NCBI GenBank assembly: GCA_026387895.1
Contig: JAPLKT010000152.1
Span: 19,773-81,519, forward strand
Reading direction: 5' to 3'
Origin: Gemmatimonadota bacterium
Lineage (GTDB): Bacteria; Gemmatimonadota; Gemmatimonadetes; Gemmatimonadales; Gemmatimonadaceae
Length of the DNA: 61,747 bases
The stretch's first letter is position 1, and each line of letters opens with the position of its first letter. Of the stretch, positions 10,007 through 20,400 are shown piece after piece. The position numbers and the translations under genes were made by a program. The notes beneath the pieces were generated by a model. That model made no database searches. It saw only the letters and a list, made by a program, of their open reading frames with translations, and was not told the DNA's origin.

Positions 10007-11313
10007 TGGCCACGTATGCAGATGCGTTCGCAGCGCTGGTACCGAGCACGGGGAACGCATGGTTGCCCGAGCTCAAGCGCGCGGCCTTCGATCGCTTCAC
10101 GACGCTCGGGTTCCCGACGACACGCAACGAAGATTGGCACTACACGAGCGTCACACCGATCGCCGAGAAAGCGTTCCGTCCGATGGGTGGCGCCAAGACG
10201 GTCACCGGACTGAGCGCAATGGACGTCGCCGCGCTCGCCATTGGCGACTCGTCGTGGCATCGCTTGGTCTTTGTGAACGGGCACTTCGAACCGGCGCTCT
10301 CCGCCTATGCAGGGCTGCCGGCCGACGTGTCGGTGCTCACGCTGGCCGAAGCGCTCAAGACCACCCCTGAGTTCGTGATGGAGCGACTCGGCAACCTTGC
10401 CGCATGGACCGATGCGCCGTTCACCGCGATGAATACGGCGTTCGTTCAGGACGGTGTGGTCATTCATGTTCCGAATGGCACGGTGATCGACGAGCCCATC
10501 CATATCGTGCACGTGGCGGATGCGCATGCCGAGGGTGGGGCGATCTTCCCGCGCCTCTTGGTCGTGGCTGAGGAGTTCGCGCAGGTGACGATTGTTGAGT
10601 CGCATGTGGCCACGGGCGGCGAGAGCTACTTCACCAATGCGGTCGCCGAGATCGAAGTGGGCCCGAATGCGATCGTGCAGCACTACAAGGTGCAGCAGGA
10701 GAGCACGTCGGCGTTCCACGTCGGCACCATTCAGGTGTCGCAGGCGCGTGACTCCAGCTTTCATTCATTTTCGTTCGCGACCGGTGCAGCGCTGTCGCGC
10801 ACGAACGTCTACACACGCCTGAGCGGCGAGAACGCCGAAACGCGCCTGAACGGGCTGTATATGATGGACGGCACGCAGCACGCGGATCATCAGACGTTTG
10901 TCGAGCATCTCGCCCCGCATTGCGCGAGCCGCGAGCTGTACAAGGGCATTCTCGACGGATCGTCGCACGGCGTGTTCAATGGCAAGGTCTATGTGGATCC
11001 GATCGCGCAGAAGACCGACGGCAAACAAACCAATCACGCGCTGCTGCTGAGCGAAACCGCCAAGGTCGACACCAAGCCGCAGCTCGAGATCTTTGCCGAC
11101 GACGTGAAGTGCACGCACGGTGCCACCGTGGGCAAGCTCGACCATATGGCGCTATTCTACCTCAAGAGCCGTGGCGTTGGCGCAGAGAACGCGCGGTCGT
11201 TGCTGACCTATGCCTTTGCGGCTGAGGCATTAGAGTTGATCGAGATCGATACGCTCCGTATCGGGCTCGAAGAACGGGTGTTTGAGCATTTCACCCATAC
11301 GCGGCAGCGGTAA
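10006..11313 (+). CDS. sufD: Fe-S assembly protein SufD
   Basis: Partner of SufB in the SufBCD scaffold. The 435-residue protein has the usual N-terminal helical region (GFPTTRNEDWHYTSVTPI) followed by the beta-helix core and the conserved C-terminal segment KCTHGATVGKLDHMALFYLKSRG with the His-containing GATVG motif. Start and sufC stop overlap by one base, indicating translational coupling. Confidence 0.96.
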   Translation: MATYADAFAALVPSTGNAWLPELKRAAFDRFTTLGFPTTRNEDWHYTSVTPIAEKAFRPMGGAKTVTGLSAMDVAALAIGDSSWHRLVFVNGHFEPALSAYAGLPADVSVLTLAEALKTTPEFVMERLGNLAAWTDAPFTAMNTAFVQDGVVIHVPNGTVIDEPIHIVHVADAHAEGGAIFPRLLVVAEEFAQVTIVESHVATGGESYFTNAVAEIEVGPNAIVQHYKVQQESTSAFHVGTIQVSQARDSSFHSFSFATGAALSRTNVYTRLSGENAETRLNGLYMMDGTQHADHQTFVEHLAPHCASRELYKGILDGSSHGVFNGKVYVDPIAQKTDGKQTNHALLLSETAKVDTKPQLEIFADDVKCTHGATVGKLDHMALFYLKSRGVGAENARSLLTYAFAAEALELIEIDTLRIGLEERVFEHFTHTRQR

Positions 11314-11316
11314 CCC

Positions 11317-11745
11317 ATGTCCGCCGAGCTTGAAGAGCTCTACCAGAGCATCATTCTCGATCACAATCGCCGGCCGCAGAATTTTCGCGTCATGGAGGAT
11401 GCCTCCGGTCATGCGGACGGACTGAATCCCCTCTGCGGTGATCAGGTGACGGTGTGGATCAAGCTCGACGGAGACCGGGTGGCCGACGTGAGCTTCCAAG
11501 GGCAAGGCTGTGCGATCAGCAAAGCAAGCGCCTCGTTGATGACGCAGGCGGTGAAGGGAAAGACGCTCACCGAAACGCAGGTGATCTTTGACCGCTTTCA
11601 TGCGATGGTCACCGGGCAGGGCGCGGAAGGGATCACCGGAGGGATGAAGGCGCTCTCGGGCGTGAGCAAGTTCCCGCTGCGCGTGAAGTGTGCGTCGCTC
11701 GGATGGCATGCCATGAAGGCGGCGCTCGACAACGCCGCGCCATGA
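11317..11745 (+). CDS. sufU: SufU-type Zn-dependent sulfurtransferase/scaffold
   Basis: Accepts sulfur from SufS and passes it to SufBCD in systems that lack SufE. The 142-residue IscU-fold protein has the three conserved Cys: C40 in NPLCGD (with D42), C65 in GQGCAIS and C125 in VKCASLGW. The 20-odd-residue insertion between the second and third Cys (GQGAEGITGGMKALSGV) separates SufU from IscU. Position between sufD and sufS agrees. Its stop overlaps the sufS start. Confidence 0.93.
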   Translation: MSAELEELYQSIILDHNRRPQNFRVMEDASGHADGLNPLCGDQVTVWIKLDGDRVADVSFQGQGCAISKASASLMTQAVKGKTLTETQVIFDRFHAMVTGQGAEGITGGMKALSGVSKFPLRVKCASLGWHAMKAALDNAAP

Positions 11746-12989
11746 ACCCGCTCGCGATTCTCCGGAAGGACTGCGAACGACCGATTGTCGACATCGACGA
11801 TTTTTCGCTGCTCGATGAACGCGATCATCTGCATTACCTCGACAGCGCCGCGACCACGCAGAAGCCGCGCGCGGTCTTGCAGGCGATGCAAAGCTATTAC
11901 GAGCAGCACAATGCGAACCCGCATCGCGGGGCCTATGAACTCTCCGCGCAGTCCACGGAGGCCTACGAGCGCTCGCGGCAGCGGATCGCGCGATTTCTCG
12001 GCGTCGCCGATGTTGATACCCTCATCTTCACGCGCGGCACCACCGAAAGTTTGAATGTCCTCGCCACGGCGTGGCGTCATGCCAATGTGAAGGCCGGCGA
12101 CCGGATTGTGGTCACGCGCATGGAGCATCACGCGAATTTCATTCCGTGGCAGCAGTTAGCGCTCGCGGTGGGCGCGGAATTTGTGATTGCTGAGCTGGCG
12201 CCGGGTGGTGTGCTGGACCTGGATCATCTCGCGCAGTGCTGCACCCCAAACACGAAGGTCGTGGCGTTTGGACAGGTGTCGAATGCCCTTGGGACGATCA
12301 ATCCGGTGTCTGATATTGTGCGCATCGCGCGAACGACTGGCGCGCTCGTGGTGTGCGATGGCGCGCAGGGTGTCCCGCATTTTGATGCCGCCGTGGATGC
12401 GCTTGGCGTAGACGCCTATGTCTTTAGCGGACACAAGATGCTCGGCCCGATGGGCATCGGCGGGCTCGTGGTGCGTCGGGAGATCCTCGAGGCGATGCCG
12501 CCGTATCAGTTCGGCGGCGACATGATTGCGCTGGTCGGCGACGACCGCAGCACGTGGAATGTGCTTCCCCACAAGTTCGAGGCTGGCACGCCGAATGTGG
12601 CGGGCGCGGTGGGACTCGCGGCGGCGGCGCAGTATTTGGACGTGATTGGTATGCCGCGGGTCCGTGCGCACGAGGCAGCGCTGCTCGCGTACGCCTCCGC
12701 GCGCCTGACTGAAGTATCCGGTGTGACGGTGCTCGGGCCGCCGCCGGAACAGCGCTCTGGGGTCGTGTCATTCGTGCTGGATGAGGTACATCCGCACGAC
12801 ATCGCACAGGTCCTCGACTCGGCAGGGGTCTGTGTTCGGTCGGGGCACCACTGCGCCCAGCCGTTGATGCGCGCCCTCAAGGTGACAGCGACGACGCGCG
12901 CCTCGTTCTACGTCTACAACGACGCCGACGATGTGGACGCCTTGATTGTGGCACTGCTGACCACGCGAGATCGGATGGGACTCGCCTAG
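11742..12989 (+). CDS. sufS: Cysteine desulfurase SufS
   Basis: PLP enzyme that takes sulfur from cysteine and hands it to SufU. The ATG at 11742 overlaps the sufU stop (ATGA) and gives 415 residues, the normal length; the open frame extends upstream inside sufU. Visible features: YLDSAATTQKP near the N-terminus, the PLP lysine in FSGHKMLGP (K232), and the catalytic loop VCVRSGHHCAQPLM with C371, the short-loop type II (SufS) form. Last gene of the suf operon. Confidence 0.96.
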   Translation: MNPLAILRKDCERPIVDIDDFSLLDERDHLHYLDSAATTQKPRAVLQAMQSYYEQHNANPHRGAYELSAQSTEAYERSRQRIARFLGVADVDTLIFTRGTTESLNVLATAWRHANVKAGDRIVVTRMEHHANFIPWQQLALAVGAEFVIAELAPGGVLDLDHLAQCCTPNTKVVAFGQVSNALGTINPVSDIVRIARTTGALVVCDGAQGVPHFDAAVDALGVDAYVFSGHKMLGPMGIGGLVVRREILEAMPPYQFGGDMIALVGDDRSTWNVLPHKFEAGTPNVAGAVGLAAAAQYLDVIGMPRVRAHEAALLAYASARLTEVSGVTVLGPPPEQRSGVVSFVLDEVHPHDIAQVLDSAGVCVRSGHHCAQPLMRALKVTATTRASFYVYNDADDVDALIVALLTTRDRMGLA

Positions 12990-13067
12990 CGTCGAGTGCC
13001 CTGCAATCCTTAACTTGCATGCCTACACCGTTGTCGTATTGAAGATCGAATTCCTCAAGAAGAGCTA

Positions 13068-13547
13068 ATGGCCACTCTGACTCCCTGGCGGGCGCTCCCC
13101 GCCGAACGCCGTATCGCCGTGATCATGGCATCGGCCAAGCAGCACAAAGAAGTGCGCACCGCACTGGCCGCACGTATTGCGCAGAAGGGCGGCGGATTCC
13201 GCGCCACGACACTCATGACGTGGTCGCCCGAGAAGCTGGCCAAGGAAGTCGTGCGCCTCAACGCACTGCAGCCGCAGGACGAGCTCGACATGCTCCTGCA
13301 CCTGTATGTGGAGCTTGAGCCATCCATCCAGATCGCGTTCCTCGACGCGGCCGGTGTGGCACACAAAGACGGGCACATCTCAGAGGACTCAGCCCCTCCG
13401 TACGGTGACCATGCCAACACGGCGAACGCTGTGCAGGCGGTGCGTGCGCAGTTCGGCGAGGCGTGCGAGCACTATCTGATGACGATCACGACGTACAATG
13501 CCGCATCGTGGCCGGGTATCGAACAACTGGTTGTTCTCAACACTTAA
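13068..13547 (+). CDS. Hypothetical protein
   Basis: A 159-residue soluble protein that I cannot assign. It has no signal peptide or membrane segment, is mixed helical by eye, and has a short acidic/polar stretch (KDGHISEDSAPPYGDH) in the middle. Codon use matches its neighbours. AAGAAGAG lies shortly before the ATG. It sits 78 bases after sufS and 18 before the TPR protein, so it may be read with either. Confidence 0.65.
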   Translation: MATLTPWRALPAERRIAVIMASAKQHKEVRTALAARIAQKGGGFRATTLMTWSPEKLAKEVVRLNALQPQDELDMLLHLYVELEPSIQIAFLDAAGVAHKDGHISEDSAPPYGDHANTANAVQAVRAQFGEACEHYLMTITTYNAASWPGIEQLVVLNT

Positions 13548-13565
13548 TCCACAGAGGAGACGATG

Positions 13566-14444
13566 ATGCCGCGCATGATAATTGTCCGGATACTCGGGAC
13601 CGTTGGCGTGATGCTGGTGGCCCCATGTGCTATCACGGCGCAGGGCGGGGCGGCCGCGCGCACACCGCGCGCTGACAGCACCCGCGAAGCCTCGCGCCTA
13701 GACGTCGAAGGACAGACCACGAAGGCGCGTGCGATGTTTCAAGCACAGATCGACAACGCGCCTGACGCCGCCGCCAAGTCGGCCGCGCAACGGGCGATGG
13801 CGATCTCCTATGCCTTCGACGGCGACTGCGCGAACGCGGTGAAGTACGAAGAGATGGTGATCGCGTACTGGGTGACGCGCGAGAGCGCCGAGCCGCAAAA
13901 CGCGTTCTATCAGCAAGGCGAGATGGCAAACGAGGCCGCACGCGTCTGTATCGACGCAGGGAACCTTGACGTCGCAGAAACGTGGTATCGCAAGGGCACG
14001 GAACTCGGATTGAAGGAGCCGACTCCCAAGACCCACCCGAAGTCGCTCTGGGACTATCGTCTGGCGCACGCGCTCGGTCGACTCGCTGCACGGCGCGGCA
14101 ACACGGCCGAAGCCGCCAAGCAAATCGCGGAAGCGCGGAAAATCCTGGCGAGCGATCCGGCGATGGCAGTGGCACAGGAACGCTTTCTGCCGTACCTCGA
14201 GGGCTACGTGGCGCTCTACACGGGCGATCTCGCCGGTGCCGAAGCGAATCTCACAAAGGCGCTCGCCGTGCAGGGGAACGGCACGGATCCGTTCATGACG
14301 TCACTCCTCGCGATGACGTACGAGAAGCAGGGGAAGACCGCCGAGGCAAAAACGCTCTGGCAAAAGGCGTACGACCTCTCGACGGCACACAATCCGCCAG
14401 CGGCATACGCGCGACCGCTCGCAAGGAAGAAACTCGGCACCTGA
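13566..14444 (+). CDS. Exported TPR-repeat protein
   Basis: A 292-residue protein with a signal peptide (MPRMIIVRILGTVGVMLVAP, cleavage near ITAQ) and then about five helix-turn-helix units typical of tetratricopeptide repeats, for example AYWVTRES...NAFYQQGEMANEAA, NLDVAETWYRKGTELG, GNTAEAAKQIAEARKIL and GKTAEAKTLWQKAYDL. TPRs mediate protein contacts; the partner is unknown. AGAGGAG (13553-13559) is better spaced for the ATG at 13566 than for the one at 13563. The stop overlaps the next start (TGATG), so it is coupled to the acyltransferase gene. Confidence 0.75.
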   Translation: MPRMIIVRILGTVGVMLVAPCAITAQGGAAARTPRADSTREASRLDVEGQTTKARAMFQAQIDNAPDAAAKSAAQRAMAISYAFDGDCANAVKYEEMVIAYWVTRESAEPQNAFYQQGEMANEAARVCIDAGNLDVAETWYRKGTELGLKEPTPKTHPKSLWDYRLAHALGRLAARRGNTAEAAKQIAEARKILASDPAMAVAQERFLPYLEGYVALYTGDLAGAEANLTKALAVQGNGTDPFMTSLLAMTYEKQGKTAEAKTLWQKAYDLSTAHNPPAAYARPLARKKLGT

Positions 14445-15190
14445 TGGATTCGATTCTCAACGTGTGGGCCTGGGTGTCGTCGATCACCCTGGTGATTCTC
14501 GGCACGCCGGTGATGGTCGTGCTGTTCTGCCTGACGGCGCCGTTCGACGCGGGACGCTACGCAGCGGGACGTTTTCTCCGCATTGTCGGGGTCACCGCGG
14601 TCAAGCTTAACCCGCTCTGGGACTTCACGACCGTTGGCCCGTTCATCACCGATCCGCGTCGTCCGTATGTCGTGGTCTCAAATCATGAGTCGTACGCTGA
14701 CATCTTTCTGATTTCGCACCTGCCGTGGGAGATGAAATGGATGTCGAAGGCGGCGATGTTCAACATCCCCTGCTTCGGCTGGATGATGCGCATGGCGGGG
14801 GATATCCGCTTGGTCCGCGAGGACAAGCGGAGCGCCGTGAATGCACTCGCATCGGCCCGTGATCGGCTCGCCAAGAAAGTGAGCGTCATGATTTTCCCTG
14901 AAGGGACGCGCTCGCGCGACGGGGAACTCCTTCCGTTCAAGAACGGCGCCTTCAAGCTCGCCATTGAGACGGGCGCACCCATTCTGCCACTTGTGATAGC
15001 AGGAACTCGGTCGTGCATGGCCAAGGGCACCTTTAAGTTTCAGCGGGCTCGGGCCTGGGTGAAGGTCCTCGAACCCATTCCGACCACCGGACTCACGAAC
15101 GCTGACCTGATGGAGCTCAACGAGCGCACGCGGGTCATCATGGTCGAGGCGCGCGTTGCGCTGATTGCGGAAATGGCAGCTCGCGCCTGA
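14444..15190 (+). CDS. plsC: 1-acyl-sn-glycerol-3-phosphate acyltransferase
   Basis: Adds an acyl chain to lysophosphatidate in phospholipid synthesis at the inner membrane. The ATG at 14444 overlaps the preceding TGA and gives 248 residues. An N-terminal membrane segment (VWAWVSSITLVILGTPVMVVL) is followed by the acyltransferase motifs: NHESYAD (HX4D, catalytic His and Asp), the FPEGTRSRDG block, and PILPLVIAGT. Typical length for PlsC. A strong hairpin terminator follows 18 bases after the stop. Confidence 0.9.
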   Translation: MDSILNVWAWVSSITLVILGTPVMVVLFCLTAPFDAGRYAAGRFLRIVGVTAVKLNPLWDFTTVGPFITDPRRPYVVVSNHESYADIFLISHLPWEMKWMSKAAMFNIPCFGWMMRMAGDIRLVREDKRSAVNALASARDRLAKKVSVMIFPEGTRSRDGELLPFKNGAFKLAIETGAPILPLVIAGTRSCMAKGTFKFQRARAWVKVLEPIPTTGLTNADLMELNERTRVIMVEARVALIAEMAARA

Positions 15191-15208
15191 TTGGGCGTCG
15201 ACATGCAG

Positions 15209-15242
15209 AAGGGGGGCACGCCGAGTGGCGTGCCCCCCTTTT
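15209..15242. terminator. Rho-independent terminator after plsC
   Basis: A 14-bp GC-rich stem (15209-15222 with 15227-15240), loop GAGT, then a T run. It lies between the converging acyltransferase and amidase genes and is best oriented for the plus strand, but could also serve the amidase. Confidence 0.9.
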
Positions 15243-15258
15243 CTGTACTGCCGCCCGC

Positions 15259-17115
15259 TTAGACCGTGGGGCGCTTGCTGGCGACGTCGTTGTGCGTCTG
15301 GAACTGATGCGCGACGCTGAGAATCTTGTCGTCGTTGAACAGTGCGCCGATGATCGTGGCACAGATCGGCTGCGGATTGAGTGCTGGCGCTGCTGGCGTT
15401 GCAGGAGCAGGAGCAGGAGCAGCCGCGCCGGCACCACGTCCGCCACCACCACCGCCCTGCTGAGCCGGCACATCGAACTTGTAGGGCACCACGACGCAGG
15501 GATGTCCGGTCTGCGCGTTAATCCCGACATCGGTCGAGGGGCCAGCGATAAACATGTCGAGATCCTTCATGAACTCCCCCCACTTCGTGGTGAGGATCAG
15601 GCGGCGGCGCTGATTATTGATGAAGTCCATGGACTTGATCGCGCGCCCGGAGATAAAGCGCGGGTTCCAGTCGGCCGGAGCCATCGCATTGTCGGGGTTC
15701 GCGGTCATGCCGTAGGGCGAGACCCCACCACGTCCGCCGCCAGCGGGTGGCGTGGGAAGGTTGTTGAGATCGAGGCCGATCTCCTTGGCCTTTCGCTGGA
15801 CGTATTCGTCGAAGGCTGCTGCGTACTCGCTATTCAGGCCGCCGAGTGGTGCGGCGCCGCCCACGGCGGGGCGGGCACCGATATCTGTGGTCTTCGCGCC
15901 GAGGTCGCGGAGCTTGTCGACGAACTCCTTCGGCGCACCGTTCGGATCCACGCCAATCCGGAGGCCGGCGAGCTTCAGGTTGCGATCAAACTGGAATGGC
16001 GTGGTGAGCGTCGACGGGTCTTTTTCGTCGGAGCCGTGAATAACGTTGAACACCATTGCCGCGTCTTCGACCGACCGTGTGATGGGTCCAACGCGATCCT
16101 GCGACCAGGCGAGCACCATGCCGCCCGAGCGGCTCACGCGGCCGAAGGTCGGACGGAGCGCGCTGACACCACAGCGCGTGGCCGGGCTCACAATCGAGCC
16201 GCTCGTCTCAGTGCCGATGCTGAAGGCCACGCAACCTGCGGCGGTCGCCGAGGCCGGGCCGGCGGACGAACCGCTGGAGCCCTGCGAGAGATTCCACGGA
16301 TTGTTGGTGCGGCCGCGGAACCACTGGTCGTTCTGGGCAAAGAGACCGGTGGAAAGCTTGGCGACGAGCACGGCGCCGGCATCGCGAAGTCGCACCACGA
16401 CCTCGGCGTCTTCGTCGATAATGCGTGTGGCAAAGTCAGCGGCGCCCCACGTGGTCGGGATTCCCTTGGTCGCGAAGAGATCCTTCACGCCATAGGGGAG
16501 TCCGTGGAGTGGTCCGCGGTACTTCCCGGCCTTGATCTCGGCGTCGGCCTGCGTCGCTTGTGCGCGGGCCAGATCCTCGGTGATGGTGACGGCACAGAGG
16601 AGGGTCGGGTTCAGGCGCTTGAGGCGCTCGAGGTAGATCTCGGTGAGCTTCACCGAGGTGATTTTCTTCTCCTTGATGAGCGAGGAGAGCTTATGGGCGG
16701 GGAGGAAGGCGATATCCTCGGCGTTCGTTGGGACCGGGCCCGTCCACTTCTCGACGACCCAAGGCGCACGGTCAAAAGCGGCGCGACCGCGTTCGCGTGC
16801 GAGTTTTTCCATCAGCGCACCCGTACCGCCGGGGTAGGCTTGGAACTGGAGTGCGGGGGCCTCGCCATTGCCGAGAGCGGCCGGCGGGGCGGCCTGCTGC
16901 GCTTGTTGCGCGCCGCCGCGTCCACCAGCGGGAATCACCGGTGTGCCCGTCGCCCCCTGCGCGCGCAGTTTATCGGCGCCAAAGGTGCTCGCTGCCGCTG
17001 CTACGAGGGAGTAGAACATGAACTGGCGGCGATCAAGCCCTGTCGCCTCCTCATCGTGATCAGCGCGGGCAAGATCGAGATGGGCCTGTTCGAGCAGTTC
17101 GTCGGGAGAGTACAC
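15259..17115 (-). CDS. Exported amidase-signature enzyme
   Basis: Amidase-signature hydrolase (Ser-cisSer-Lys triad) acting on C-N amide bonds. Lys in GLPYGVKD, the Gly/Ser-rich block SQGSSGSSAGPAS with the cis-Ser, and the nucleophile region GTETSGSI are all present. The N-terminus is unusual: about 27 residues precede a twin-arginine-like signal (DRRQFMFYSLVAAAAS), suggesting Tat export. At 618 residues it is longer than the usual 450-500, partly because of low-complexity insertions: GGRGGAQQAQQ after the signal, GGGRGG around residue 460, and a Gly then Ala/Pro-rich run at about 550-580 just before the C-terminal segment. It is divergent from the susC-like gene. The substrate is unknown. 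Confidence 0.87.
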   Translation of the reverse strand: MYSPDELLEQAHLDLARADHDEEATGLDRRQFMFYSLVAAAASTFGADKLRAQGATGTPVIPAGGRGGAQQAQQAAPPAALGNGEAPALQFQAYPGGTGALMEKLARERGRAAFDRAPWVVEKWTGPVPTNAEDIAFLPAHKLSSLIKEKKITSVKLTEIYLERLKRLNPTLLCAVTITEDLARAQATQADAEIKAGKYRGPLHGLPYGVKDLFATKGIPTTWGAADFATRIIDEDAEVVVRLRDAGAVLVAKLSTGLFAQNDQWFRGRTNNPWNLSQGSSGSSAGPASATAAGCVAFSIGTETSGSIVSPATRCGVSALRPTFGRVSRSGGMVLAWSQDRVGPITRSVEDAAMVFNVIHGSDEKDPSTLTTPFQFDRNLKLAGLRIGVDPNGAPKEFVDKLRDLGAKTTDIGARPAVGGAAPLGGLNSEYAAAFDEYVQRKAKEIGLDLNNLPTPPAGGGRGGVSPYGMTANPDNAMAPADWNPRFISGRAIKSMDFINNQRRRLILTTKWGEFMKDLDMFIAGPSTDVGINAQTGHPCVVVPYKFDVPAQQGGGGGGRGAGAAAPAPAPATPAAPALNPQPICATIIGALFNDDKILSVAHQFQTHNDVASKRPTV

Positions 17116-17483
17116 AAGAACCTCGTGAGACGGGCGCAGCGTGAAGAGGGGGAACGACAGTCACAGATTATCGCTCATGGTCCAGCCCATAGCCAGTGGG
17201 CGCGTCTGGGCGGGGGGGGCAAGCCCCTCGCACTTGTCCCATTGTAACAGATTGCTTCGGACTACTTGCCGACTCTGGCTATGTGTCGCAGTATAGTTGG
17301 TTTCCTAGTTACTCCTTTGTTACGTTTTTGACGTATTGGGTGACTTGTCGCCGTAGTGACCGGCCTCTAGCGGGGCAGGGTCGCGCCGGCGTTTTGAGTG
17401 CGGCGGTCGTCGAGCCGCTGCAGTGGTTTTACACACCGATGGCACCACCGCCACGGGAAATAGTTTTACCAGGGAGATCGCGC
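17116..17483. other. Divergent intergenic region between amidase and SusC-like gene
   Basis: About 370 bases without a credible gene if the SusC-like protein starts at 17484. The SusC frame is open from 17196, but the product of that part has no signal or domain character. The middle (17240-17340) is less GC-rich and holds TATAGT and TTGACG elements without a well-spaced partner, so promoters for both directions are likely but not fixed. A G run lies near 17211-17219. Confidence 0.5.
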
Positions 17484-20400
17484 ATGATGGGAGAAACGCC
17501 AGGTTCATTTCGGCGGCGATGGGCGGCATACGGTACGGCGACTCGCCGTACCAGTGTCCGCCTGCTCGCCGGGCTCGGGTTACTCGGAAGCGTGTTGCAG
17601 AGCGCTCAGGCACAGGGGACTTCCGGCACGGTTGCCGGCAAGGTCACCGAAGGCGCCGCTGCAACGCCTGTGGTCGGAGCACGAGTCTCCGTCACCGGGA
17701 CACAACTCGCAGCACTGACGGGCACTGATGGCGCGTACTCAATCCGCGGCGTCACAGCTGGCGCGGTGGAGTTGCAGGTCGTCCGTTTGGGGTATCAGCC
17801 CCTGCGCTCCACGAGCACGGTTACGGCTGGCCAGACGGCCACAGTGAACTTCTCGATGGTCGCAGCGACGTACTCCCTGTCGGCCGTGGTCACCACGGCG
17901 ACTGGTCAACAGCGCAAGGTCGAACTCGCGAACTCCACGACGCAGATCTCGGTCGCTGAGAAGATGGAAGACCTCCCCATCAAGGACATGGGAACGCTCC
18001 TCTCGGGTCGCGCCTCGAGCGTTCAGGTCATCTCGACCGGCGCCACCGGCACGGGTTCGCGTATCCGTATCCGCGGTCAGAACTCATTCTCTCTGAGCAA
18101 TGACCCGATCGTCGTCATCGACGGTGTGCGCGCCACGGCGAGCACGAACAACGGACTCGGCGTCGGTGGTTCGGGCCCGTCCCGCCTCGACGACATCAAC
18201 CCCGCCGAAATCGAGACCATCGAAGTCGTGAAGGGACCGTCGGCCGCGACCCTCTATGGTACCGAGGCCGCCAACGGCGTCATCGTGATCACCACCAAGC
18301 GTGGCAAGTCGGGCAAGACCAAGTACAGCATGTCGATGGAAACTGGGCAGATCAACAACACGGCCAAGTATCCGGATCTCTGGTCACTGTGGGGCAAGAC
18401 CTCGCCGTCCACGACCTCCGCGATCTGCTTGCTCTCGGCCGTCTCGGCCAAGACCTGCGCCGTCGATTCGCTCTCGCACGGCAACGTACTGAACATGGCG
18501 AACCTGACGCCCATCGGCACCGGCGACCGGAAGAGCTACAACTTCCAGGCCTCGGGCGGCACCGACAAGATTCAGTTCTTCGTCGCGGCGCAGTCCGAGC
18601 AGGAGACTGGCATCTACAAGATGCCAAACAGCGAAGTCGCGCGTATCACGGCGCAGCGCGGCGTGACCGCCCTGCCGAGCGACATCATGCGGCCGAACGC
18701 CCTCGCGCGTAACAGCCTCCGCGCGAACCTCTCCGCGCAGCTCGCGCCGAAGTGGTTTATGCAGGTGTCGTCGTCGTACGTGAACAGCATGACCCGCTTG
18801 CCGCAGAACGAAGACAACGGCAACGGCCTGATGGTGGATGCGCTTGGCGGCCCGTGGCGCGGCGACTTGCTTGACGCGCAGGGTGACTCACTGCGTGGCT
18901 ATCGCTCGTTCATGATGGGCGACGTGCTGGCGCAGACGACCACGCAGAACATCGATCGCTTCATCAACAGCGTCACCTCGCAGTACAACCCGACGGAGTG
19001 GCTGTCGATGCACGCTGCGGTCGGGTCGGACTTCACGGTCCGTAACGACCTCTTCATCTCGAAGGTTGGCGAAGGTCCGAACACCGGCACCGTGCGCTCG
19101 GGCAACATCACGAGCGCGGCATTCAATATCAATCAGCAGACCGTGGACATGGGCGCCACCGCCAAGGCCCAGCTGTTCTCGTGGCTCCAGACGAGCACCT
19201 CGGTGGGCATGCAGTACATCCGCAACGCCACGGGCGCCACGCAGGGCACCGGCATTGGCCTGCCCCCGGGCGGCGTGACGGTCTCGGCCGCTGCGACGCG
19301 CAGCAGCACGCAGACGTTCTCGGAGAAGCGCACCCTCGGCTACTACGCCGAAGAACTCTTCACCATCAACGACAAGTTGTTCCTCACCGCTGGCGTGCGT
19401 CGCGATGCGGCGAGTGCCTTTGGTAAGAACTTCAACGCCGTGTTGTATCCGAAGTTCGGCGCCTCGTGGTTGATCTCTGAGCAGTCGTTCTTCCATAAGC
19501 CGTCGTACATCACCTCGCTGCGTTTGCGCGGCACGTACGGTGCCTCCGGTCAGATTCCGGGCGCAACCGACGCCGTGCTCTACTACTCGGCCGGTCCGAC
19601 CACGCTGACCACCGGCAGCGACACGCCAGGCGCGTCGATTGGCTCGCTCGGCAACAGCATCCTGAAGCCGGAGTTCTCGGCGGAAAAGGAGTTCGGCTTC
19701 GACTTGGCGATGTTCTCTGGCAAGACGAGCCTTGAGGTCACCTCGTACGACAAGACGACGACCGATGCCTTGATCAACAAGGAAATCGCGCCGTCTGTCT
19801 CCGGCTTGGCCAACCAGTTCGTCAACATCGGCAGCATTCAGAACACCGGTGTCGAACTGACGTGGAACCAGAAGGTGTTTGACAGCCGCCAGCTCGCGGT
19901 CGATTTCACCCTGACGGCCTCCACGAACAAGAACAAAATGCTCACCCTGGGCGCCGGCATCCTGCCGATCGCCAGCGGTAACCGCGGCACGCAGCGTAAC
20001 CTGCCGGGGTATCCGCTGTACGGGTTGTGGGACAAGAGCTACAAGATCAACGACCTCAACACGGACGGCATCATCACCCTGAACGAGCTCACGTTCAGCG
20101 ACACGGCCGTCTACCAGGGTGCGACGTTCCCGACCCGTGAACTCGCGTTCACCCCGTCGATCGAACTGCTCAACCACAAGCTGCGCATCTCGTCGCAGTT
20201 CGACAGCAAGTGGGGCTTCAAGAAGTTCAACAACACGCTGCGTCACCAGTGTCAGAACGGCGTCACCTGCCGTGGCCGCTATGACATCAGCGCCCCGCTC
20301 GAGATGCAGGCGGCCGCCCTGGCCACCACGCAGGCCGTGTACACCGGCATGTTCGAAGACGGCGCGTTCACCCGCTGGCGTGAAGTGTCGGTCTCGTACG

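Noticed and set aside
15292-17247. 651-codon open frame antisense to the amidase gene
   Set aside because: High-GC codon bias opens the opposite frame; its product is Gly/Arg/Glu-rich without domains, while the amidase has a full catalytic set.
18888-20246. Long antisense frame within the SusC-like gene
   Set aside because: Shadow frame; the sense strand encodes a clear TonB-dependent barrel.
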